Shown here piece after piece: positions 1 to 7,968 of a stretch of DNA of 64,000 nucleotides. Made by a program: the position numbers and the translations under genes. The DNA comes from an uncultured Coriobacteriaceae bacterium (GTDB lineage: Bacteria; Actinomycetota; Coriobacteriia; Coriobacteriales; Atopobiaceae). The notes under the pieces were generated by a model. The model saw only the letters and a program-made list of their open reading frames with translations, did not search any database and was not told the DNA's origin. The stretch's first letter is position 1. Each line of letters begins with the position of its first letter. The stretch is from contig CADAQM010000025.1 in assembly GCA_902790135.1 (NCBI GenBank), positions 18,234 through 82,233 on the forward strand, in the 5' to 3' direction.

Positions 1-2
1 AG

Positions 3-1412
3 CTCGGGCTAAACGAGCAGATACTCGCCGGGGTTGAATCCCTCGGCTTCACCCAACCGACCCCCGTGCAAGAGCAGGCCATTCCCCTGGTGCTTGAGGG
101 GCGCGACATCGTTGCGTCGGCTCAGACGGGCACCGGCAAGACTGCCGCGTTCGCCCTGCCCACGCTGCAGCTCATCATGGGGCTTTCTGCCGACGTGGCT
201 GACGAGGCGCAAGCCGTGGCTGCGGACACACCCGCACCTGCAGAGGAGGCCTCTCCCGCCGAGGAGGCTCCCAAACCCCGTCGCCGTAGGCGTCGGCGTC
301 GCGGCAAGGGCAACGCCAGCTCGTCCGCTCCCGTTGCAACTGGTGGGCCCGCACGCCCACTCGCGCTGGTCGTCACGCCCACGCGCGAGCTTGCCCAGCA
401 GATCGAGCGCGTGGTGACCACGGTGTGCGAGCACACGGGCCAGCGCTCCGTCATCGTCATGGGTGGCGCCAAGTTTGACCGGCAGCTCAAGGCCCTCGCG
501 CGCGGATGCGACCTGCTCGTGGCCACGCCCGGTCGCCTGATCGACCTCATGAAGCACAGGCACGTGGACCTCTCGCAGGTACGTGTGCTGGTGCTCGACG
601 AGGCAGACCGCATGCTTGACATGGGCTTTTGGCCCAGCGTACGTCGGATCGTGGCAGCGCTGCCCAGCAAGCGCCAGAACCTGCTGTTCTCCGCGACCAT
701 TCCGCCCAGCATCAAGGGCACCATCGACGCCATGCTCACCGACCCCGCGACCGTGGAGATCGCCCGCGTGGGCGAGACGGCCGATACCGTGGAGGAGCAC
801 CTCTGCCCTGTCACCCAGGGCCAGAAGACGCAGCTGCTGCAGGCCATCGTCAGCTCTGGCGGCGCCGAGCCCGACGCGCAGCTCGAACGCGTGCTAGTGT
901 TCTGCCGCACCAAGCATCGCGTGGACGACGTCTCCAAGACGCTCAAGTCCGCGGGCCTCAAGGTGGAGGTCATGCATGCCGACCGTCCACAGAAGGCGCG
1001 CGACAGGGCGCTCGAGCGCTTCCGCGCCGGAGAGGTGCAGCTGCTTGTGGCCACCGACGTCATGAGCCGCGGCATCGACGTGAGCGGCATCGACGCTGTC
1101 GTCAACTTCGACGTGCCGATGGATCCCGAGGACTACGTGCACCGCATTGGCCGCACGGGCCGCGCCGGTGCAACCGGCCACGCGTATACCTTTGTCGCTC
1201 CCGACGAGATCACCCCGCTGCGCGAGATTGAGTACTTTACCAAGAAGCTCGTGCCCGTCTGGGACCTCCCGGGCTTTGCGTACGACAGTGGCCGCATCGT
1301 GCCCAACCCGAGCCGCGCCACCACGCGCACCACGCGCACGATGTTCAGCGGAAGCAAGAGCCGCAGGGGCTTTGGCGGTCCCAGCAGCGGACGCTTCGGC
1401 CGGCACTACTAG
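3..1412 (+). CDS. DEAD-box RNA helicase, 5' end cut by the window
   Basis: ATP-dependent RNA helicase of the RhlE/CsdA type, likely acting in RNA remodelling or ribosome assembly. The frame is open from base 3, so the start lies outside the window; 469 residues are visible. Motifs in order: Q motif (GFTQPTPVQEQAIP), Walker A AQTGTGKT, PTRELAQQ, VLDEADRML, SAT, then the second RecA domain with ATDVMSRGIDV and HRIGRTGRAG. Between Walker A and PTRELAQQ sits an unusual insert of about 55 residues: acidic and Ala/Pro-rich, then eight consecutive arginines. The C-terminus is a short Arg/Gly/Ser-rich tail, as is common in RNA-binding helicases. The stop lies 28 bases before the next gene, which may be cotranscribed. 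Confidence 0.93.
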   Translation, partial: LGLNEQILAGVESLGFTQPTPVQEQAIPLVLEGRDIVASAQTGTGKTAAFALPTLQLIMGLSADVADEAQAVAADTPAPAEEASPAEEAPKPRRRRRRRRGKGNASSSAPVATGGPARPLALVVTPTRELAQQIERVVTTVCEHTGQRSVIVMGGAKFDRQLKALARGCDLLVATPGRLIDLMKHRHVDLSQVRVLVLDEADRMLDMGFWPSVRRIVAALPSKRQNLLFSATIPPSIKGTIDAMLTDPATVEIARVGETADTVEEHLCPVTQGQKTQLLQAIVSSGGAEPDAQLERVLVFCRTKHRVDDVSKTLKSAGLKVEVMHADRPQKARDRALERFRAGEVQLLVATDVMSRGIDVSGIDAVVNFDVPMDPEDYVHRIGRTGRAGATGHAYTFVAPDEITPLREIEYFTKKLVPVWDLPGFAYDSGRIVPNPSRATTRTTRTMFSGSKSRRGFGGPSSGRFGRHY

Positions 1413-1440
1413 ACCGCCCGACAGAGAGCTTGGTGACGTC

Positions 1441-2721
1441 TTGAAGCAGATACGCCCATATCCGCAGGTAACGGTCACGCGCAAGGCGGCCCGATCGCTT
1501 GCCGGAGGCCACCCGTGGGTCTTCGAGGGCGAGGTCGTGCGCGTAGACCCCGCGCCTTCCGACGGCACCCCCGTCACCAACGGTTGCCTCGTGGACGTGG
1601 TCGAGGAGAACGGCACCTGGCAGGGAACCGGCCTCATCTCCCAGCAGAGCAAGATTCGCGTGCGCATCCTTTCGCGCAACGCCAACGACCGCTTTGACGA
1701 CGCGTTTTGGAGGCGCCGCATCTCGTGGGCCTGGCAACACCGCGTGTCCACCATGGGGAGCCGCGCGCTGCCTGGCACGGCGCCCGACATCGATGCCTGC
1801 CGCGTGATCTTCTCGGAGGCTGACGGCTTGCCGGGTCTCACCGTCGACCGTTACGGCCAGGTGCTGGTTGCGCAGATCGGCACCGTGGGCATGGAGCTTC
1901 TGCGCGACCGGCTCTATCCCCTGCTGCTCGAGGTTCTGCAGCAGGACGGCCAGGACGTGCGCGCCATCTACGAGCGCTGCGACTCGCCCGTGCGCGAGCG
2001 CGAGGGCCTGCCTCTCCGAAAGGGCTGGTGGGACGGTGCGTCCACCCTCGACACGCGCATCGTCGTGCAGGAGAACGGCCTCTCCTTCGGACTCGACCTG
2101 GAGAACAGCCAGAAGACGGGTTTCTTCCTTGACCAGAAGTACAACCGCCGCGCCGTGCGCGAGATTGCCGCAGGCAGGCGTGTGCTGGACTGCTTCTGTC
2201 ATGTGGGCCCCTTTGGCCTCAACGCCGCTGCGGGCGGTGCCGAACTAGTGCGCTGCGTGGACGTGAGCAAGACCGCGATCGAGCTGGCCGCACAGAACGC
2301 AAAGCTCAACAACCTCGACGAGCGCATGTCGTTTACCTGCGCAAACGTGCTCGAGTATCTCCCCGCGCTTCGCTCTGACCGCAACTATCTGCGCCAGGAG
2401 GGCGGACCCTTCGACCTTATCGTGCTCGATCCGCCTGCGTTTACCAAGAGCAGCTCAACGGTACGCAACGCCGCACGCGGCTATAAGGAGATCAACTTCG
2501 AGGCGCTGCGGCTGCTTCCGCGCGGAGGCTACCTTGCGACGTGCAGCTGCTCCCAGCACATGACGCGCGACCTTCTCGCGCGCGCCGTCGCCGAGGCCGC
2601 ACACGATGCAAACGTCCAGCTCAAGCAGGTAGAAGAGCGTCAGCAGGCACCGGACCACCCCATCCTGTGGGGCTTTCCGCCGAGCCATTACCTCGACTTC
2701 TTTGTCTTCCAGGTTGTGTAG
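1441..2721 (+). CDS. Class I SAM-dependent rRNA methyltransferase, RlmI-like
   Basis: Predicted 23S rRNA cytosine-C5 methyltransferase of the RlmI/RlmK family, 426 aa. The N-terminal part (GGHPWVFEGEV) looks like the PUA RNA-binding domain. The methyltransferase domain has a SAM-binding motif I (DCFCHVGPFGLNAA), an acidic ribose-binding segment (VRCVDVSK) and motif IV (VLDPPAFTKSS), followed by a Cys-containing CSCSQHM motif. The open frame extends upstream into the helicase gene; I chose the TTG at 1441 because the PUA homology begins just after it. A GAGAG at 1424-1428 lies about 12 bases ahead, so the start is uncertain. It ends 8 bases before the convergent threonine dehydratase. Confidence 0.85.
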   Translation: MKQIRPYPQVTVTRKAARSLAGGHPWVFEGEVVRVDPAPSDGTPVTNGCLVDVVEENGTWQGTGLISQQSKIRVRILSRNANDRFDDAFWRRRISWAWQHRVSTMGSRALPGTAPDIDACRVIFSEADGLPGLTVDRYGQVLVAQIGTVGMELLRDRLYPLLLEVLQQDGQDVRAIYERCDSPVREREGLPLRKGWWDGASTLDTRIVVQENGLSFGLDLENSQKTGFFLDQKYNRRAVREIAAGRRVLDCFCHVGPFGLNAAAGGAELVRCVDVSKTAIELAAQNAKLNNLDERMSFTCANVLEYLPALRSDRNYLRQEGGPFDLIVLDPPAFTKSSSTVRNAARGYKEINFEALRLLPRGGYLATCSCSQHMTRDLLARAVAEAAHDANVQLKQVEERQQAPDHPILWGFPPSHYLDFFVFQVV

Positions 2722-2729
2722 GGGCGCCG

Positions 2730-3719
2730 CTAGTCAACCTCGTGCTCGCCGGGCTCGTTGAGCACCCTGGCCAGCATGCGCCCGTCCACGTTGCCTCCGG
2801 TGATGATGAGCGCCACGTTGTTGCCGCCGACCAGCTCGGGATACTCGCGCACAGCCGCAACCACCATGGCGCTGCCGCCCTCGATGACGGTCTGCTCGCG
2901 CTCGACCATAAAGCGAAGCGCGCTGCGAATCTCGCCCTCCTCGACGATTACCCACTGGTCGACTAGGTTAGGCAGCATCTCGTAGGCTATGCGTCCGGCA
3001 CCGCCCACCACGGCGTCGCAGATGGTCTCGCCAGAGACGGGATAGGTGGTATAGCAGACGCGGTCCTTGAGTGACTGGTACATCGAGGGGCAGGCCGCCG
3101 TCTGCACGCCAACGATGCGCATCTCGGGCTTGATGGCCCGCGCACCCACGGCGACACCCGTGATGAGGCCGCCGCTGCCCACGGGCACCACAATGGTGTC
3201 CACCCTAGGATGCTGGAGGGCAATCTCGTAGCCAATAGTGCCTTGACCTGCATAAACACGAGGGTCATACTGGCCCGGATCGACGTAGAACAGCTCGTTG
3301 CGGTCGATGTAGTTGAGGCCGAGGGTCAGCGCCTCGTCGTAGTTGCTGCCCATCGTCATGATGCGGGCGCCATAGTAGCGGATGCGGTCAAGCTTGCTGC
3401 GGGCGATGCCGTACGGCACGATTACCACGCAGTTCTCGATACCGAGCTCCTTTGCAGCATAAGCCACCGCCACCGCATGGTTGCCCGTGGACACCGTGCC
3501 AACGCCGCGGGATACCTGCGCCGGCGTGAGCTGCGACATGGTGTTGAGCGCACCACGAATCTTGAAGCTCTTGCCGAGCTGCTGGCTCTCGAACTTGAAG
3601 CGGTATTTATGGTCGTCGTCACCTAGGTAGATTGAGTCCTCAAGGGGCGTGCGTCTCACACGCGTGTGGATTCGCTCGTAGGCCGCGCGTACATCTTCGC
3701 CGGTGAAATGACGTGCCAT
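2730..3719 (-). CDS. Threonine/serine dehydratase (PLP-dependent)
   Basis: Fold-type II PLP enzyme, 329 aa, most like catabolic threonine ammonia-lyase (TdcB) or serine racemase: threonine to 2-oxobutyrate and ammonia. The PLP lysine lies in SFKIRGALN and the phosphate-binding glycine loop is GSGGL; STGNHAVAVAYAA is the substrate-loop motif. There is no C-terminal ACT domain, which argues against the feedback-inhibited biosynthetic IlvA form. A GGGGAGA Shine-Dalgarno precedes ATG 3719. It stands alone and is convergent with the methyltransferase. Ammonia-lyase and racemase activity cannot be separated by sequence reading alone. Confidence 0.85.
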   Translation of the reverse strand: MARHFTGEDVRAAYERIHTRVRRTPLEDSIYLGDDDHKYRFKFESQQLGKSFKIRGALNTMSQLTPAQVSRGVGTVSTGNHAVAVAYAAKELGIENCVVIVPYGIARSKLDRIRYYGARIMTMGSNYDEALTLGLNYIDRNELFYVDPGQYDPRVYAGQGTIGYEIALQHPRVDTIVVPVGSGGLITGVAVGARAIKPEMRIVGVQTAACPSMYQSLKDRVCYTTYPVSGETICDAVVGGAGRIAYEMLPNLVDQWVIVEEGEIRSALRFMVEREQTVIEGGSAMVVAAVREYPELVGGNNVALIITGGNVDGRMLARVLNEPGEHEVD

Positions 3720-3824
3720 CCGATCTCCCCTTCAGATGCTCTCCAGTTACCTTACAATAGCGCATTTTCGTCGGGGTTTGATACTGTTGGCACGCTTGAA
3801 ATGTGACAGTTGTTACAGAGCTGC

Positions 3825-4307
3825 CTAGTCCGCTTGTGCCTTCCGCGCACGCCGGCGCTCGCGGAAGAAGCTACGGAGCAAATCAGCGCATTCATCTGCG
3901 CAAACGCCTGCTGTGACCTCGAACTCGTGGTTGAGCCGCGGGTCGTGGCTCACGTCGTAGAGCGTGCCCAGCGCGCCACCCTTGGGATCGGGCGCCCCAT
4001 ACACGCAGCGATCGATGCGTCCGTTGACCATGAGCCCCGCGCACATGAGGCACGGCTCGAGCGTCACGTACACCGTGCAACCGGTGAGGCGCCAGCGGTC
4101 AAGCACGCGCGATGCCTCGACCATCGCGGCAAACTCGGCATGCGCAGAGGGGTCGTGGTCCAGCTCGCGCCGGTTATGAGCCCGCGCGACCACCTGGCCG
4201 TCGCACACCACGACCGCTCCGATGGGTACCTCGCCCTCGGCAGCGGCCAGTCGCGCCTCCTCGATTGCTAGCTGCATGTATGTCTGGTCCGTGTCCATGT
4301 GATACAT
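3825..4307 (-). CDS. tadA: tRNA-specific adenosine deaminase
   Basis: Converts wobble adenosine 34 to inosine in tRNA-Arg(ACG). The protein is 160 aa with the deaminase zinc site: HAE (within SAHAEFAAM) and PCLMC (within LEPCLMCAG). The catalytic glutamate is in HAE. The frame is open upstream to 4373, but homology begins with a QTYMQLAIEEARLA segment, so I place the start at ATG 4307; a GGAGGAG lies about 14 bases upstream, and ATG 4298 is an alternative. The gene lies close to the divergent tRNA-Ser. The C-terminus is Arg-rich (RRRARK). Confidence 0.92.
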   Translation of the reverse strand: MYHMDTDQTYMQLAIEEARLAAAEGEVPIGAVVVCDGQVVARAHNRRELDHDPSAHAEFAAMVEASRVLDRWRLTGCTVYVTLEPCLMCAGLMVNGRIDRCVYGAPDPKGGALGTLYDVSHDPRLNHEFEVTAGVCADECADLLRSFFRERRRARKAQAD

Positions 4308-4409
4308 GGTAGCAGTGAGCTCCTCCCGCGACGCGCGCCCTTTGGCACCTTCTGTTGCAACTGACTGAATCATCGAGCCCAGAGTGGGGTATCATAGCTG
4401 CATATCTGT

Positions 4410-4497
4410 GGAGGGGTGGCAGAGTGGTTGAATGCAGCGGTCTTGAAAACCGCCGGGCCGAAAGGTCTCGAGGGTTCGAATCCCTCCTCCTCCGCCA
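4410..4497 (+). tRNA. tRNA-Ser (TGA)
   Basis: Class II tRNA, 88 nt with encoded CCA. Acceptor GGAGGGG pairs with CTCCTCC (one G-T wobble); discriminator G. The anticodon loop CTTGAAA gives anticodon TGA, and a long variable arm (CCGGGCCGAAAGGTCTCG) precedes the T-arm GAGGG/TTCGAAT/CCCTC. Its 3' end is duplicated about 165 bases downstream as part of an unusual repeat. Confidence 0.97.
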
Positions 4498-4509
4498 TAA
4501 TTGAATAGC

Positions 4510-4532
4510 AGGTCAGTGTACGTCACTGGCCA
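4510..4532 (+). terminator. Hairpin after tRNA-Ser
   Basis: GGTCAGTG and CACTGGCC form an 8-pair stem (one G-T) around TACGT, followed by a short A-rich run. It may end tRNA-Ser transcription, although there is no T-tract. A diverged copy recurs at 4675-4696 after the duplicated tRNA 3' end. Confidence 0.45.
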
Positions 4533-4553
4533 AAAGGAGTCCCTGGAGGCTAC

Positions 4554-4652
4554 GGAGGGATTCGAACCGAAAGGTCGCAGCGCGATAAGCGCTGCGGGCC
4601 GAGCGCAGCGAGGCCTATGAGCGTTGCCGCAAGGCAACGCGGGAATCCCTCC
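4554..4652 (+). repeat. tRNA-3'-end-associated structured repeat, Ser copy
   Basis: An outer 9-bp stem joins GGAGGGATT (4554-4562) and AATCCCTCC (4644-4652). The left arm plus the next bases are an exact 15-nt inverted copy of the tRNA-Ser T-arm; the right arm is a direct copy. Inside are three hairpins: P2 CGCAGCGC/GCGCTGCG with loop GATAA (4576-4596); P3 GGCC-GA-GC-GCA-GC-GA-GGCC (4597-4615); P4 GCGTTGCC/GGCAACGC with loop GCAA (4621-4640). The same architecture with different stem sequences occurs after tRNA-Ala and tRNA-Lys in this window. I do not recognise the family. Confidence 0.8.
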
Positions 4653-4696
4653 TCCTCCGCCTAAATTGAAACACCAGTCGGTGCCCGTCACTGGCC
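4644..4696 (+). repeat. Partial duplicate of the tRNA-Ser 3' end and downstream hairpin
   Basis: The 18 bases from the T-arm through the acceptor (4479-4496) recur exactly at 4644-4661. They are followed by a diverged copy of the 35 downstream bases, ending again in CGTCACTGGCC. This copy lacks the 5' half and cannot fold as a tRNA. Confidence 0.85.
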
Positions 4697-4728
4697 GTTT
4701 GGTTTGCAAGCTCGGAAAGGAGCCCGTC

Positions 4729-5283
4729 ATGACCGCCGTTATCATCATCCTCATTGCCGTTCTCGCCGCAGGCATCGCTGCGTGGATCAGCATCCACAAC
4801 GGCATCGTCGTCAAGGACAACCGTTGCGACAACGCCTGGCAGACCATCGACGCCCAGCTGCAGCGCCGTAACGACCTCATCCCCAACCTGGTTGCCACGG
4901 TCCAGGGCTACATGACCCACGAGCGTGAGACCCTCGAGGCCGTCACCAACGCGCGTGCCGCCGTCGCCAGCGCCAGCACCCCCGAGGCCGCCATGGCAGC
5001 TTCCGGCGAGCTCACCCAGGCCCTTGGCCATCTCTTCGCCGTCGCCGAGGCCTATCCCGACCTCAAGGCCAACAGCAACTTTGCCCAGCTCCAGGCCGAC
5101 CTCACCGACACCGAGAACAAGATCAGCTACGCTCGCATGAGCTTCAACGACTGCGTGCTCGAGTACAACAACGCAATCACCACCTTCCCGGGCAACATCG
5201 TGGCTGGCTCCAAGTTCCAGAAGCGCCAGGGCTTCACCGTCGAGGACGATGCCGTCCGTCAGGCTCCCACGGTCCAGTTCTAA
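4729..5283 (+). CDS. LemA family membrane protein
   Basis: LemA-type protein, 184 aa, of unknown biochemical role, membrane-anchored with a cytoplasmic helical bundle. One N-terminal transmembrane helix (residues about 3-22) is followed by the family signature around DNAWQTIDAQLQRRNDLIPNL and NARAAVASA; later NKISYARMSFND and FPGNIVA are typical. ATG 4729 is preceded by AAAGGAG; the open frame upstream belongs to the tRNA-linked repeat. A strong terminator follows, so the gene appears monocistronic. It lacks the TPM/YgcG partner sometimes found beside lemA. Confidence 0.92.
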   Translation: MTAVIIILIAVLAAGIAAWISIHNGIVVKDNRCDNAWQTIDAQLQRRNDLIPNLVATVQGYMTHERETLEAVTNARAAVASASTPEAAMAASGELTQALGHLFAVAEAYPDLKANSNFAQLQADLTDTENKISYARMSFNDCVLEYNNAITTFPGNIVAGSKFQKRQGFTVEDDAVRQAPTVQF

Positions 5284-5306
5284 GGCTCCACAACACGCAC
5301 TTGCAG

Positions 5307-5339
5307 GCAGGGGCGCTTTCGCGGCGCCCCTGCTTTTTG
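5307..5339 (+). terminator. Rho-independent terminator after lemA
   Basis: GCAGGGGCGC and a near-perfect complementary arm GGCGCCCCTGC form a GC-rich hairpin followed by TTTTTGT. Confidence 0.9.
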
Positions 5340-5513
5340 TTGAACGACGTTCTTGGCTGCTAAAGCACTTTATTTCCATTTGATTAACTCGCAGGAACCT
5401 AGCTATATATTCTGTATTTCCGATTTGTTTCATATCGCATATTGCGCTACGGGCAGTCTAGAATCATGCCAAACAAGGTCCATCGCCTATGCAACATCAG
5501 AAGGGAGTCAGCC

Positions 5514-6392
5514 ATGACCACCTATGCTCAGGACCTCTACCTCTATCAGCGCAAGGACGCCTACATCCCCCGCATCGCTGCGGTTCACGACCTGTGTGGC
5601 TACGGCAAGTGCTCACTCGGCGTGGCGATTCCCGTTCTCTCCGCAGCGGGTTGCGACGTTTGCCCCGTCCCCACCTCGCTCTTCTCGGCGCACACGCGCT
5701 TCCCCATCTTCCACATGCATGACACCACCGACATGCTTGCGCCGTACCTGGATGCCTGGGTGGCCGAGGGCATCGAGCTCGACGCAATCTATTCTGGTTT
5801 TCTCGGTGCCGCCGAGCAGGTAGGTGCCATCAAGCGCCTGTACGAGGAGCATCCCAAGGCGCTGCGCATCGTCGACCCCGTCATGGGCGACGGTGGCCAG
5901 AAGTACCAGACCTACACTGACGAGCTCTGCGAGGCCATGGGCGAGCTGGTCAACGGTGCCGATGTTCTGACTCCCAACCTCACCGAAGCCTCCATTCTCA
6001 CGGGTATCGCCTACGAGGGTCAGGACGTGGACGAGGCCTATGTGCGCCGTATCACCGACGCGCTGCTCGAACAAGGCGCAAAGACCGTCGTGCTCAAGGG
6101 CGTGGTACACGCGGGCGAGAAGCTCATCCGCAACTACCTCGTTGGCACCGACCTCGCGTTTGAGGAGCAGGTCAGCGAGCTTCTGCCCTACATGCTCCAT
6201 GGCACGGGCGACCTGTATGCCAGCTCGCTTCTCGCCGCCATCATGGCCGGTCGCTCGATGCACGACGCCGTCGAGTTTGCCGGCTCCTTCGTGCGCGATG
6301 CCATGCGCATCACCCGACTCCAACCCGACTTTGAGGTTCGCGGCGTGAGCTTCGAGTCCGAGCTGGGAAAGGTTGCCGCGCTTCTGGCATAG
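5514..6392 (+). CDS. Pyridoxamine/pyridoxal kinase
   Basis: Ribokinase-superfamily kinase, 292 aa, predicted to phosphorylate B6 vitamers in the PLP salvage pathway. Features: N-terminal VHDLCGYGKCSLGVAIPVL (substrate side), VDPVMGD, LTPNLTEASILTG and the anion-hole/catalytic HGTGDLYASSLLAA. ATG 5514 follows AAGGGAG; the upstream in-frame extension has no homology. It stands alone between the lemA terminator and a structured intergenic region. PdxK and PdxY subtypes cannot be separated by eye. Confidence 0.88.
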   Translation: MTTYAQDLYLYQRKDAYIPRIAAVHDLCGYGKCSLGVAIPVLSAAGCDVCPVPTSLFSAHTRFPIFHMHDTTDMLAPYLDAWVAEGIELDAIYSGFLGAAEQVGAIKRLYEEHPKALRIVDPVMGDGGQKYQTYTDELCEAMGELVNGADVLTPNLTEASILTGIAYEGQDVDEAYVRRITDALLEQGAKTVVLKGVVHAGEKLIRNYLVGTDLAFEEQVSELLPYMLHGTGDLYASSLLAAIMAGRSMHDAVEFAGSFVRDAMRITRLQPDFEVRGVSFESELGKVAALLA

Positions 6393-6442
6393 AGCCGTGG
6401 GGCACCCCCTGTCTCACGTTTGCGGAGCCGGAAGGGCGAAAT

Positions 6443-6596
6443 CGTTCAAGAAACCGCACTACTGTGTCACCTCAGTGGGCATGCACCTCAGTCGTGGCAC
6501 ATTCGGCCTGAACTGTCCTGCGCTTTTGTCTCCTTGCTCTCCGCCCCAAGCGAAAGTGTCCGCGCAACGCTACACAGTAGTGCGGTTTCTTGAACG
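6443..6596. repeat. 154-bp element with perfect 25-bp terminal inverted repeats (MITE-like)
   Basis: Bases 6443-6467 and 6572-6596 are exact reverse complements over 25 bp; each outer end reads CGTTCAAG. The inner 104 bp encodes no convincing protein. AAT lies immediately outside both ends and could be a 3-bp target duplication, but that may be chance. It sits in the 325-bp gap between two convergent genes. A non-autonomous transposable element or a large hairpin are both possible. Confidence 0.7.
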
Positions 6597-6654
6597 AATC
6601 GCAGCCCGCTGCCACGCAAACCATGGGAACGCGCCCTTACTCGTGCTGTAGCCC

Positions 6655-6697
6655 TAAAAGAATCCGCCCCGAGCATCGTCGGATGCCTGGGGCGGAC
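6655..6697 (-). terminator. Terminator for the membrane-anchored protein
   Basis: On the minus strand TCCGCCCC-AGGCATC pairs with GATGCTC-GGGGCGGA, followed by TTCTTTT. It lies about 20 bases beyond the stop at 6718. Confidence 0.85.
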
Positions 6698-6717
6698 CTA
6701 TTTCTGTCGTTCTATGC

Positions 6718-7746
6718 CTAGTTGCCAGCTTCCGTGGAGTCGGTCTCGGTCGAAGCATCGCTCTTCTCGGCCGCTGCCTCTTCCGCAGCCTTCTCAGCCT
6801 CAGCAGCCGCCTTCTCAGCCTCGGCGGCCTCCTGCTCGGCCCGCTTGCGATCTGCCTCGTCAGTCAGCTGCTGGACGGTGTCGGGTACCGCCTCTGTATC
6901 CTGCGCAGCCGACAGCACATTCTTTGCCACCTTCTCGCCGTTATCGCCGATAACGTAGTTGATGATGGTAGCCGGCGTGGACTTTGAGGTGATCGCATCG
7001 TGCAGACGCGTCTGCGTCTTGGTATCCATGCCTGTAATTGCGCAGTCAAAGCGCACGCCTTCCTCGGTATCCGTCTTCGTCCACACGTAGGTGATGAAGG
7101 GCGTTGGGGCACCAGTGGGCCTAAAGAACCCGAAGAAGCGCGTCTTCTGGTAGTGCCCTTCCTCGTCGCAGCGCACGCGCACGTGATAGATCACGGTATC
7201 GATATTGGGGTTGAGCAGCGCGTTTACCGAAAGTGCCGACGCCTGCACCTGCGCGGTGGCAAACGCCTCGAGCTCACTGGACGATGAGGTGTCGGTGACC
7301 GTCACCTCGATGCGATGCGTGTTCTCGTCTGCCTCCTGCACCGTGAACTCCGAGGGGAACTGCGTGAAGCCGCCACCCCACTCGACGCCCATGGTAAGTG
7401 CGGAGACCACCGAACGCATGCCTGCGTCCTCGGCCAGCGTCGATGTGGTGACGCGGCGCACGTAGCCCCAACCAACCTGCAAGAAAACGACCGCCAGCAG
7501 CGATACCGTGACGAAGATGGCCGCGGTGCGCGTGATGACGCGGTCTGTGTCGGCACCTGAGGGATCCTCACCCGCGAGGGGGTCGACCTCGACGCTCGTG
7601 CCAACCTCGCGACGGCGCAGGTGCTGCTTCCTGGCTCGCTCCTCGTTCGTGTGGCCAGTTTCGTCAACCGCGGTAAAGAGCTCCTCGGCCTCGTCGCCCG
7701 AAAGCGCGCCACGTGTGGTGCGAGTGACCTCTGTAGTTCTGGCCAT
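6718..7746 (-). CDS. Membrane-anchored protein of unknown function
   Basis: Not recognised. 342 aa: a charged cytoplasmic N-terminus (residues 1-78), one transmembrane helix (about 79-100; AAIFVTVSLLAVVFLQVGW), an extracytoplasmic domain of about 190 residues, and an Ala/Glu/Lys-rich tail of about 55 residues (repeated EAEKAAAEAEKAAEEA) likely helical or coiled. The topology resembles the conjugation-associated TcpC/VirB8-like architecture, but I see no motif that proves it and there are no conjugation genes nearby. ATG 7746 was chosen because GGAGG lies 10 bases upstream. Terminator present downstream. Confidence 0.7.
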   Translation of the reverse strand: MARTTEVTRTTRGALSGDEAEELFTAVDETGHTNEERARKQHLRRREVGTSVEVDPLAGEDPSGADTDRVITRTAAIFVTVSLLAVVFLQVGWGYVRRVTTSTLAEDAGMRSVVSALTMGVEWGGGFTQFPSEFTVQEADENTHRIEVTVTDTSSSSELEAFATAQVQASALSVNALLNPNIDTVIYHVRVRCDEEGHYQKTRFFGFFRPTGAPTPFITYVWTKTDTEEGVRFDCAITGMDTKTQTRLHDAITSKSTPATIINYVIGDNGEKVAKNVLSAAQDTEAVPDTVQQLTDEADRKRAEQEAAEAEKAAAEAEKAAEEAAAEKSDASTETDSTEAGN

Positions 7747-7968
7747 GCGCTCTCTTCCTCCGTCAACCGTTAGGTGCCATAGGCGTTCGTTGCAAAACGC
7801 ATAGGTGTAAGTATAGGAGCGCACGCTCTAGCTGCGCGCCAAGAGCAGCATTCCTAACCAGTTTCGCGCGATTTAGTCGCAATTCGACAAGGGACGGCGC
7901 CGCTCCTACGTGTAGGCGACCACCCGACCCCATGGCACGAATCGGATGGCCGCCCCTCTGGTGTTCGA

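Noticed and set aside
4410..4697. Classical tRNA-targeting genomic island with att sites
   Set aside because: The duplicated tRNA-Ser end lies only about 165 bases away with no integrase or cargo between; the structured repeat accounts for it.
4624..4728. Longer LemA reading frame beginning at 4624
   Set aside because: The extra residues come from the tRNA-linked repeat; ATG 4729 has AAGGAG and begins the family's membrane helix.
6718..7746. TcpC/VirB8-like conjugation protein
   Set aside because: Only topology agrees; no conjugation genes nearby and no diagnostic motif, so the gene is left as unknown.
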